Source: Saccoglossus kowalevskii
Taxonomy: Eukaryota > Hemichordata > Enteropneusta > Harrimaniidae
Reading direction: 5' to 3'
NCBI RefSeq assembly: GCF_000003605.2
Contig: NW_003153747.1
Span: 224,934-260,014, forward strand
DNA length: 35,081 nucleotides
Positions within the stretch are counted from its first letter, which is position 1; every line of letters begins with the position of its first letter. This document shows positions 12,667-22,900 of the stretch, piece after piece. A program made the position numbers and the translations under genes. The notes beneath the pieces were generated by a model that did no database searches, had not been told where the DNA came from, and saw only the letters and a program-made list of their open reading frames with translations.

Positions 12667-13076
12667 AATTAAAATTTTTACTTCCAAATTCTAAAGTCAA
12701 AAATAGATCGGACGACGTCGACGATGTGGTCGTGGATGTCAGGTCTGGTTGTTCATAACTGAAGCTAACAGTATATTGTTTCATCCCAACACTATAACTT
12801 AATTTTCGGTGATGTGCGTCACTACGGCACATTTTTAAATGACGAAATAAATAACAGAGACTTTCTACACCGATAGTTAGAAATTATTAAAACCTCGCGA
12901 GCGTTAACTTCGACTGGCTGCCATTTTGACGAATGGTCGAGCGCCTCTGGCGGTTGACCGGCGAGCATTTTTGGAATTCCTCGATAGAGGGCAGTCATTA
13001 GTTGCATTCAACAACTTCTAAGAACTAACACAAAATACGACACTACGTATTTATTACCGTCTTCAGTGAGTCTACC
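12667..13076. promoter_or_regulatory. Divergent promoter of USP (-) and EAR gene (+)
   Basis: 410 bp separate the two inferred start codons. It is more GC-rich than its surroundings. It holds CTCGCGAG (12894-12901), the core of the TCTCGCGAGA motif common in vertebrate divergent promoters, and GCCATTTTG (12920-12928), which fits a YY1 site. TAGAGGGCAGT (12985-12995) resembles half of a CTCF site. Motifs are seen; function is inferred. Confidence 0.55.
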
Positions 13077-16000
13077 ATGTTGAATCCATTTACGCGTTTA
13101 AGGTAAGAATGTACATATATAAAGTAGTTGCATGTAATTTTACCTCCCGGTTAAACCTGTGTTTTTAAAATTGTATTAAACTTGTTTGACTAAACTGATT
13201 GTATCACAGTCCCTCTATCTAGAGGGACTGTGATTGTATGTAAAAACGTCATTTAGTTAAATAGACATGGTTGAGTTGTCAGTTGACTGGCGGAAGAAAC
13301 ATTTTATTGTCTGGCACAACAAGGTCAAGTGGGGCATATGCTTAATTAATTAGACATGTCTTATTGTAGCTCTATATTTGAATTAAACTTACCTGGTAAT
13401 GATTGTTATGCACAAATGAAAATACTTTCCAATCCTATACTTTCCCCAACTTTAATCCTAACTAACTTTAATTGTTTATGTCTGTCTTGAAGACACATCT
13501 AGTTATGGGGTGGAGAGTTAGCATCATAGTCAGGGGAAGAGCTGTGGTGTACATTGGAAAGTCTCTGCGAAAATGTTGAAAACAGATGCACCCATATGCA
13601 GAACGTTTCTAATGTATACAAGCAAATATTTACCAGCTAAAAATTACCTTGAGTTTCCCCAGCCAAAAGAATGGTAGATTGGTTGTTCAGGCAACCTTCC
13701 AAATGCAGTCAACATTTTGTCTGCTATTTGTCATTCTATTCACTTCACATGCGTCAGTGCATTTGACCTTATGTTATACTCTGGCCACACGTGGTCAAAC
13801 CGACATAAGTCAATATTCTTTCATGTTTACAGAGGGAAACCAGTCAAACTACGTGAATGATGTTTTTATAGAACCATGTCTTGGATGTTACTAGCTACCA
13901 ACATCTGTAATATACTAATTCAGTACCATATACTGGTGTCAGGAGCAGTGCAGGTGAGATTTATATAATTTGTTATTATGAGTCCCCAATATGAATTCAG
14001 AGACTGAAGGTAGTAATCCAATGCGAGTAAAAATTCATGACCTCATGAATATTCATGAAGTATTCCTCATCATGCATGAACAGTTCACTAAAGGTCAAAG
14101 TGACTTTCATGAAATAATTTGGTTCCATACATTAAATGATGTACATGAGTATTTGATGTAAAATACATTCATAATTGATATAACTCATTAAGATATCTTT
14201 TTCTGTTTTGTTTTTCTAACCATTCCTTGTTTTCCGTTTTTATTTTTATTTTATTATGTTTTCATTTTGTCTTCATTTATATTTTGTCTTGCCATTTTTG
14301 TATGTATCTGAAACTTTATTGTATTTTAAAAATCCAGATCCTGAACAGGATATGATTTCAATAAAGGCATTATTATAATTCATAAACTTATATTGTTCAT
14401 TCATAAATTGTTTGGAATGCATGAAAGTTTTATGAATATTTCATGGAATAAAATACTGTAAAACATGTCTTTTTAACTAACATATTATTTTAGCTAATTT
14501 AGCTAATCTGTAATTTTGCTAATTCAAAATGCAGCTAATTTAACAGTAAGTATATTCTCACAGGGGGGGTAGTCGACACTTTAGATAAATTAAAATTCTG
14601 TTAATTCATGCCAAGAGTCAAATTTGCTGAAATCGCATGCAGCTATTTCAACATGTTGTGTTCTACAGTAGTTTAGTCTCAATAAAAAAGATAATAACAC
14701 ATTCAGCTTCTCTGGTATGACAGTTTTATGTTAGAACACCCAAAATGTGAAAAACAGTCAAAAATTCTTGAATTGTGACCAAACAGAGGTCACTCTGTTG
14801 CATTTTACAAAACACAGTGAATTATGAGAGGTGAGACCATTCCACAACAACAAAGACATCTTTAGTATGCTACTTTTATATCTTTATTTCATGAAGTAGT
14901 ATCAAACTTATTGAATGGTTGAGCTTTAAATCTAACTACACTTTTACAGATTGAACTCAAGTTAATCCAACTCAAGTAAACTCCAAACTGTGCAAGTTAT
15001 CTGAATGCAGCATAATCTAGATGTGTTGTCGCATTTTTATAGCTAACAACATATGTATGGCTTCTCTTTGGCTCAGTGAGTCACGCAAAAAACATGATTT
15101 ACCCACAGCCATGTGAAAATTGAGATTGTACATTATAATGGTAGTTCTCTCAATGTGATGTGATGTGGTTCTCTGTGATTCCCAGTGCTTAATATGCCAG
15201 CCAGTGTTGCAGTAGAATTACATGTCATATAGATTGTTATATTTTCTCTTGTATTTTGTGTGTTACCAGGGATATGATGTTGACACTGTGTGCAGTGATA
15301 ATCAAGCACTTGTACAGCTTCCTGGAGGACAACAACTTTGCCTCAATACTGGTAAATTTGCATCACTAATTTGGATTATCAATATTTGTTGTGAACGAGT
15401 ATGACATCAAATTACTTTTGTTAGTGTGATATCATAAATATAATTTTCACAGTGATGAAATAAATGTGTCAAATATATGACTTGAGAAATCCTGAAAAAA
15501 TTATTTTCACAAATAAAATATCACAAGTAGGGACTCTCCAATCACATCTCAATTTTTATGTACGTGCATATGTATCACACTACAGTCCATCTTTTGAATG
15601 TTGTATACTGTATGTACTAATAAACATGTTCAAACTGCTGAACCCTATGCAATAATAATTCTGGTTTTGCAACATTCCAGATAATTTGCCTATACTACTA
15701 ATTTGCTCACTTAATTTGCTTATAGTGTCACATTTTCAACCTGAAATGTTAGTAAAGATAAACAATTTAAGCCAAGAAACAGATTTATATACCGTAAAAC
15801 ATGTCTTTTTAGCTAGCACGTTATTTTAGCCAATTTAGCTAATTTTGCTAAATTAAGATGTCGCTAATTAGAATATATTCTCACAATGAGATTGTTGACA
15901 CTTTAGCTAAATTAAGATTCAGTTAATTCATACATGGAGGCGAATTCGATAAAATGGCATGTAGCTATTTCAAAGTGTTTTACAGTATTTCCATTCACTC

Positions 16001-17357
16001 ACTAACTTGTTCACTGGTAAATGTTCCTGCAATTATTTAAATTTCTGTTCTTATCAATTATCTTAAGAACTGAATGGATTTGTACCATATGGTGATATTG
16101 ATTGTGGAAGTGAAGTGCTGAGTATCAGGAGTTTTCACATTGAAAGAGAGGCATACGTAGCTATAGCAGATAGAGACAATGGTAAGTCATCATACCCTAC
16201 AAATAGTAACTCCGTTGGTAGGCTTACCCAATAAGTGATCAGCTCCTACCCTGGCATGTGGGACACTCAATGTCTCATTCCCAGTCCTCTAACAAGGACT
16301 TTGGATAAGCCTTGGGCAAGGTGTTTTTTTTTTACATGATTTAAACACACAAGGTTTATTCTGCATTTGTTCCATTTTAGATGCAGTACTGATCTACAAA
16401 TGGCATGACCAGACATTTATATATCATCAAACGATAGACGTACCTGCTGTGCTTAGTTTGGAGATTTTCAGAATACATAATGACACGTACCTTGGCACCG
16501 CGGCATACCGTACTGGATCAATTGACACCTTGTATCAAATTGTTCAGATTGTTGGTCTTCAAATACTTACGCAACCAGTCATTTACAAGTGGAAAGAAAA
16601 TGAGAGTACATTCATAGAATTTCAGCGACTCAATGTTTTGGAAGCAAAGACCTTAAAATTTGTGGAATTTTCCCAAAGCAGGGATATTACAAAGTATTTT
16701 CTCATTGCGACTAATGGTTCGTATGCCAATACAACTCTATATGAATGGGACAGTGATGGATTTGGGGTTGTTCATCATCTGCATGCAAAATCCAAGCATG
16801 TAGCATTTATTCAAGAAAACTATCAGTTCTGGATGATACTAACAAGTGATCGTGGCACCACAGTCTGGAAATGGACCGGACAGCATTTCTATGTCCTGAA
16901 ATCAGCCTCAATCAATTTAAAAGCACCAGACTCTGTTAGTCTGGATACTGCTAATTTTCACCACATCACGTTCATATGCATGGTTGATAAAAGACGACAA
17001 TTACCGGTGTACATCACAAAATGGCACAGTGAGCAAGAACAATTCATCCTAGTCGAAAACCTTAAACACCACCATGCAACAACATGTCAGTTTGTCAACT
17101 ACGCTGGCCAACTTTACTTACTCACTGGTAGCCGCCTTGGGGCAAATATTTACAAATATGACCAAGTCTTCAATAATTTCCACCTGATAGACGAGTTAGA
17201 TGGCATTAGCCACGTCACTGCCACAGAACATGTAAATATTAATGGTGTTCTTTATTTACTTTTAAAAGTAAAGTCCAGACAGTACACCAATGATGGAAGA
17301 GTTTCAGATGTCTGTCGATATTACCAGGGCCAGTTAGTTTTTTTAAATGCTGGATGA
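13077..17357 (+). CDS. Secreted or membrane EAR (EPTP)-repeat beta-propeller protein
   Basis: Proposed coding exons are 13077-13102, 13663-13852, 15270-15351, 16068-16181 and 16381-17357 (TGA), 462 aa; phases agree at every join. The last three are solid. The donor at 13853 (GTGAAT) and the first exon are less certain. An alternative start at 13703 gives a cleaner signal peptide (MQSTFCLLFVILF). The body from about residue 105 contains seven repeats of ~45-50 aa with a V-x-Y-x-W / F-x(4)-L pattern, for example AYVAIADRDNDAVLIYKW and YFLIATNGS-x-LYEW. Seven EAR repeats make the seven-bladed propeller known from LGI proteins and TSPEAR. No leucine-rich repeats precede it, so it is not an LGI protein, and there is no room for the large N-terminal domain of TSPEAR. 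An extracellular, adhesion-type binding role is inferred. It is head-to-head with the USP gene. Confidence 0.85.
13205..13231. mobile_element. Micro-hairpin element, ACAGTCCCT family, copy 1
   Basis: One C is followed by perfect 12-bp arms ACAGTCCCTCTA (13206-13217) and TAGAGGGACTGT (13220-13231), loop TC. It is flanked by identical 8-bp repeats GATTGTAT (13197-13204 and 13232-13239). This looks like an insertion of a bare hairpin with an 8-bp target duplication, in the first intron of the EAR gene. Confidence 0.65.
14200..14375 (+). mobile_element. Possible 3' tail of a non-LTR retrotransposon
   Basis: A T-rich stretch leads into CCTGAACAGGATATGATTTC, then AATAAAGGCATTATTAT. An AATAAAGG(ATT)-type terminus after a short hairpin (CCTGAACAGG) is typical of CR1/L2-like 3' ends. 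No reverse transcriptase sequence is nearby, so this would be a 5'-truncated copy in an EAR-gene intron. It could also be chance or an internal polyadenylation site. Confidence 0.3.
14454..14670. mobile_element. TA-flanked MITE-like element, CTGTAAAAC family, copy 1
   Basis: Starts TA-CTGTAAAACATGTC and ends TTCTACAG-TA, so the termini are complementary with one or two changes. The interior has repeated TTAGCTAATTT motifs. Left and right halves share these motifs and the TTGACACTTTAG-type segment with the copy at 15790-15987. TA on both sides is the duplication expected for Tc1/mariner-type transposition. Non-coding. Confidence 0.6.
15790..15987. mobile_element. TA-flanked MITE-like element, CTGTAAAAC family, copy 2
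   Basis: Starts TA-CCGTAAAACATGTC and ends GTGTTTTACAG-TA. It runs parallel to copy 1 through most of its length (CTTTTTAGCTA, ATATATTCTCACA, GACACTTTAG, GCATGTAGCTATTTC-like segments). It lies in the intron before the fourth EAR-gene exon. Confidence 0.65.
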
Positions 17358-17487
17358 ACTAAACTGAGTTTGTACATTTTCATTAATTGGTTCAAAATGT
17401 TGTATTTTTATTAATTACCAAAATTGTTTCTTGAATGCAGCCACAATGACTATTGATTCACTTGCATGCTGGTACATAAGCTGCATC

Positions 17488-18368
17488 NNNNNNNNNNNNN
17501 NNNNNNNNNNNNNNNNNNNNNNNNNNNNNNNNNNNNNNNNNNNNNNNNNNNNNNNNNNNNNNNNNNNNNNNNNNNNNNNNNNNNNNNNNNNNNNNNNNNN
17601 NNNNNNNNNNNNNNNNNNNNNNNNNNNNNNNNNNNNNNNNNNNNNNNNNNNNNNNNNNNNNNNNNNNNNNNNNNNNNNNNNNNNNNNNNNNNNNNNNNNN
17701 NNNNNNNNNNNNNNNNNNNNNNNNNNNNNNNNNNNNNNNNNNNNNNNNNNNNNNNNNNNNNNNNNNNNNNNNNNNNNNNNNNNNNNNNNNNNNNNNNNNN
17801 NNNNNNNNNNNNNNNNNNNNNNNNNNNNNNNNNNNNNNNNNNNNNNNNNNNNNNNNNNNNNNNNNNNNNNNNNNNNNNNNNNNNNNNNNNNNNNNNNNNN
17901 NNNNNNNNNNNNNNNNNNNNNNNNNNNNNNNNNNNNNNNNNNNNNNNNNNNNNNNNNNNNNNNNNNNNNNNNNNNNNNNNNNNNNNNNNNNNNNNNNNNN
18001 NNNNNNNNNNNNNNNNNNNNNNNNNNNNNNNNNNNNNNNNNNNNNNNNNNNNNNNNNNNNNNNNNNNNNNNNNNNNNNNNNNNNNNNNNNNNNNNNNNNN
18101 NNNNNNNNNNNNNNNNNNNNNNNNNNNNNNNNNNNNNNNNNNNNNNNNNNNNNNNNNNNNNNNNNNNNNNNNNNNNNNNNNNNNNNNNNNNNNNNNNNNN
18201 NNNNNNNNNNNNNNNNNNNNNNNNNNNNNNNNNNNNNNNNNNNNNNNNNNNNNNNNNNNNNNNNNNNNNNNNNNNNNNNNNNNNNNNNNNNNNNNNNNNN
18301 NNNNNNNNNNNNNNNNNNNNNNNNNNNNNNNNNNNNNNNNNNNNNNNNNNNNNNNNNNNNNNNNNNNN
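17488..18368. other. Assembly gap (881 N)
   Basis: A run of N. The true length may differ. The 3' end of the EAR transcript and the last exon of NICN1, if there is one, could lie inside. Similar short words (CTGCATC before, ATGCATC after) sit at the edges, which can happen when a repeat caused the break. Confidence 0.99.
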
Positions 18369-19953
18369 ATGCATCACTACCCACTTCATCGCAAATATCT
18401 TAAACACTCCACCAGTTGATTATAAAGTAACCTTTATAATCAAGTATAAAACACTACTACCTTTACCCATTGTCCTTGTGAGGGGAACAATATTTTGTAT
18501 TTATATTACCAAGAATATTCAATTTTATATAGTATCAGTAAGTACCCTGAATAACACCATTTTGCTTCTTATCTTCCCACATCAGTTTGAATCTTGGCAC
18601 CATTTCACATCATATCAAGTGTGCAACATACAGTAGAATGTGAAAATGTTTGTTTTTCTATTTACAGATAATTTATATATTCGAAAGCAATATTTAATAA
18701 ATGTTAAACATTGAACATGCATCTTCTTGCAGTATTGAATAATCCTAATAGATAAAGAAAGGGGTACCAGGTAAAAGTAATTGTGTAAATAACTTAGAAT
18801 AAATGGAATGATTGTAAAGATTGAGTGAATAAATAGAACTGTTCATTCTTGTTAAAGTTGTGGCACCAGGGCATGTAAAAAATATTTACTTCTTTTGACT
18901 TTGAAACAGTAAAAGCAATCAGTATTCAGCGATATGAGACTTTTTCTCTCATTGTATAGAATAGTAATAATTTTTGAAGACAGTTTGTCAAACAATCGGT
19001 ACCAATACAATACAATGTGATTTTATTTAAATTTTAAAAAAATGAGTTTTGTAATATAATGTACATTACATTGAAAATATACAGTAATAAATAAATACAG
19101 TTGATAACACACCTACAACTTTGCACTATTAAAGATGCAATATGGATAAAAGAAAACATTTTTTTTCTTTTATATTAATGTTCAATACTCCATACTGTAG
19201 CCCAAATCAAACTATGCATGTGTATTGGAAAATGTCATTGTTACATCATACATGTACTCAGATGTGTGCTACAAGAACAACATATTCATTTCATGATAAA
19301 TCATTGTCCCATGCATTCATCACCAAATAGTATCAAATAATAATATTAAAAATCGCTCGTCCATGCTGCACTGCAATCAAAAGATTAGAGTCTGACAAAC
19401 TGATTAGAGTGTATAAACTGATATACACACATACAAAAACAAACGGGTATCGTAACTTAAGCTACCATCTCTAGAAATGATGAAGCTTTATCATATCGAT
19501 ATAAAACATAATCTTCTATTTGGCTCAACCCCCCCCCCCCCCTTTTGAAATGTTCATATAGTAGTCTTAAAATAACACTGGAATGATTAGGTATATAGAC
19601 ATGTCACTGTATAATCTAGCTGGTGCCTGAATACCATTGGTAGTACCAGGATCCTTTTCACCATACCTCATAGTACCACTTCCAGGTCACATCTTATATC
19701 ATGTGTAGGAGAGTAAGTTGATTTCATAACAGCCATCAATCTACCATTACAAGAAATATGATCAGTTGATTAAAAACAGAATGGCTGTAGTTAGTAGATC
19801 ACAAATAAGAATTGATTTGGGTAGATGATTACAGTTACAAATCAGATTACTTGTGTTTGAGTACAGGTCAGAGTGGTTGTGAATAGTTAATTACGTGTTA
19901 TGAATACAAATGATTATACTGATCTACTTAGATTACTATGTGCATATACTCAC
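18369..19953. other. AT-rich stretch beyond NICN1 exon 6, no gene recognised
   Basis: A homopolymer of 14 C lies at 19529-19542. I searched the minus strand for a final nicolin exon encoding the usual C-terminal end and found no convincing match. Open frames here are short and unlike known proteins. Confidence 0.6.
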
Positions 19954-22900
19954 ATCATATCTTCCTAAAGATGCAGCTGTTTGATTGGCTCTCACTGATT
20001 CAGTTAAAGCCCATAGCTGTTGAAGACCTGATGAGATATTGTCAATAGGAGGAACGCCCTATGGGGAAAATAAAATCTCTTGTAAAATACCAACTATTTG
20101 AATAGATTAATTAATGGATTAATTTCTTCTCTGGTAAAAGTGTGTATGATAACATAACATTGTTTTTGTCTCTGTCGTCTCAAGAAGAACAAACATTATA
20201 CATAAACACTGTATAATTAGAATACTGTAAAACATGTTGAAAAAGTGACATGCAATTTTAGCGATTTGTGGTAAAATGACGTAATAGTGAAATGTTGATT
20301 TAGCGAATCTCTCTTGTTATTGTTGATTTCTTTGTTTGGCGGCCATTTTGAATTTATGATAAAGTCATTAGCGACATCTTGAATTAGCGAATCAGTTCTT
20401 TCGATAAATTCGCGAAAAAGAAATGTTTTACAGTAACTAGTATTTTTGAACACTTTGACTTTCACTATCACTAAGGATTTTCTTGACCCAAAGACCCAAA
20501 GTACCGTAAAAACTCCAAAATTACGACCGGTTTTAAATAATTAGTGTTGGAAACGTGACGTGTTTTTTTAGAGTCAAAATTAAGGTGCATTTTTGGACGG
20601 TCAAATTTTTCAGAATAGAAATCAGCAAATGAAAAAAATGGGAATGATAGACAGTGTGCTTCGTTAGTTTTTAAAAAATGCAATGTCCGTCAATTGACGT
20701 AAACTTCCCCATGTTTCACGGTAAAAGCAAAGGTCTTGGCCGAGTTGTAGGCTGAACAACTCAAAATCAAAACAAAGTCATCAATCAGTGAGTATTATGA
20801 CAAGGAAAACAAAACATCAAGACGCGGAGAAGAGGTCAGCACAAAACTAATAAGACAAAGTTGTCTCTCACTACCTAGGAAAACTTGCGAATGTTCGAAG
20901 TACAGGTACCCATTTGACAAAAGATACATGGAAGTTTAGCAAACTATCTCCCCGACCCAGTGCAATGTATTCGGTTAGAATCAAAGCTCACGTATCCCTT
21001 ATTTGAGGGACCAGATTCTGCCGTAAATTCGCTCTTGGATTAAAAAATAAAATGGGATTTAAGAAAATAAAATGGGACTTTTAAGGTGTATTTTGGCGTC
21101 ATTTTTCAGACATTTCAATCATTCCTTACTGCTAAAATAGTCTAAGTTATACCGTAGTCATTGATGTCTATTCAAGAGTATTATTTTTATCGTGACTAGC
21201 GTGAACGGGTAAGCTTCGTTTCGACAAAGAGCTGTTATCACTGTAAACAATGTTAATTATTCTTCAAATGCCCAGTTTATTTTTTAAAAACAACTAATTT
21301 TTTGATTTAAAAAAAAATCATGCCGTTTTCGCATCAAAATCCAAGTCAAAAGATCGTACTACAACATCAATCTCTTTCGCATTGCGTTCAATAACATTAA
21401 CATATTTAAATAAGCTATGGTAATTTGAACACGTTGGCATCATCTAGCTTTTTCATTGGTTAATTAGCGATTTGACCTATTTGACCTAAGAGAACATGGC
21501 GGATATCCTACAGCATCGAACGTTTACACAAGACCGTAATCAAACAATTAGGCCGTCCGAAATTTTGGAGTTTTTACGGTAGTCCACTCATTGTTGCTTT
21601 GCTTTTCACCCTCATCACCTGGCGAACACACATGTATTCCGACATTGGTGTATACATAAACTTCATTGCACATCACAGTATAAGATTATGAAAGTCTCAC
21701 TCCCATGTTAAGTATGCTCATTTCTCACCTCTAAATAAATTTCTTCTTCCTTGTCTTCATCCTGTGTATCATTGTCATTGTCACCATCATCTCCAGTGTG
21801 TCTTAGCAACCACTGAGGTAATGAGACAGGTGAGGGTGCCTTGAAAGAATAAGAATCACTAAAACTGAAAGCTCAGAAACAATCACAATTTCTATTTGGA
21901 ATGATTATGAAAATAATATGCAAATGATATGCATATTAGTACATCAATTTTTGCCACCACTCTGGTTGAAATTTCTGAGGAGAACAGGCAGCGTACTGAA
22001 GATAGACGGAAATATGAAATAAAATAACACTACAGTCACGTTTCACATGGATCTACAGCTATAGGCACCACTGAAGGTACTGGTAAATAGTCAGCACATT
22101 CAGTACCGGGGGTATGTTTCCAATGACCTCTTATTTAATACATATGAACAATGTCAGTTCATGTACAACAATTGCACACAAATTAAGTTATATAACACAT
22201 TAGACTTACATCTACTTTGTACTCATAGAGGTTGATGTCTTCTATTATAAAATGACTCCACACTGGTGATGGTTGCTGTAGAATAAATCTCACGGCTGCT
22301 ACTCTGTTTGGTTCGGCTAACATCTGAATTCAAGCACACAATCAATTACAATGAGGGTATTTGTTTCAATAGAAATTAAATTCAAATGTTTGAGACGCAA
22401 AACCTGTTCTATTGAAAGAAGATGGTCATAAGCATACATGTAATATGTCAACAAAGCACATCTATAATACAGAAAGAAAACTTGAAGCCGCTATTTTGAA
22501 TTAAACTGCTAAACACAATGAGATGAATACTTATAGTAACCCACCATGTGTAATGTAAATACAAAGTTTGAATGAAATCAACAAAGGCATGCCAGAGAAA
22601 CTGTTGATAACAAAAATGGTTTTGGTCTATCAAAGGTCAAGGAAATGAACTATGTGCATATGTACATGTAATCCATTATAACTTGTCTTTGTAACAACTT
22701 CCAGCAATTTGGTCAAAGCACAACAAAAAATAATTATAAGAACACATAAAATTAAAACCAACATGGCCACCAGTCGATTATTTTGAATCAAAACACAAAA
22801 ATGTATGTGCATCAGTTACCCATCATGTGTGACGTTCATACCAAGTTTGAGAAAACTCAGCCATGCAATTATGGTTTGACAAAGCATATTATTAAAGTTT

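Noticed and set aside
12950-12995. CTCF sites in the USP/EAR divergent promoter
   Set aside because: TAGAGGGCAGT fits only the right half of the motif and the nearby CGCCTCTGGCGG has several mismatches, so I did not call full sites.
17415-18636. Long open frames across 17415-18636 on both strands
   Set aside because: They are made of N bases in the assembly gap and carry no evidence of coding.
19360-19500. Candidate last exon of NICN1 on the minus strand (AGATGGTAGCTTAAG near 19475)
   Set aside because: The acceptor would put it in the wrong phase after GRYD and the in-phase reading meets TAG at once.
20471-20683. 70-aa minus-strand frame at the left end of the 1.08-kb element, considered as a transposase fragment
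   Set aside because: It runs through the terminal inverted repeat, has no DDE-type motif or DNA-binding pattern, and is too short.
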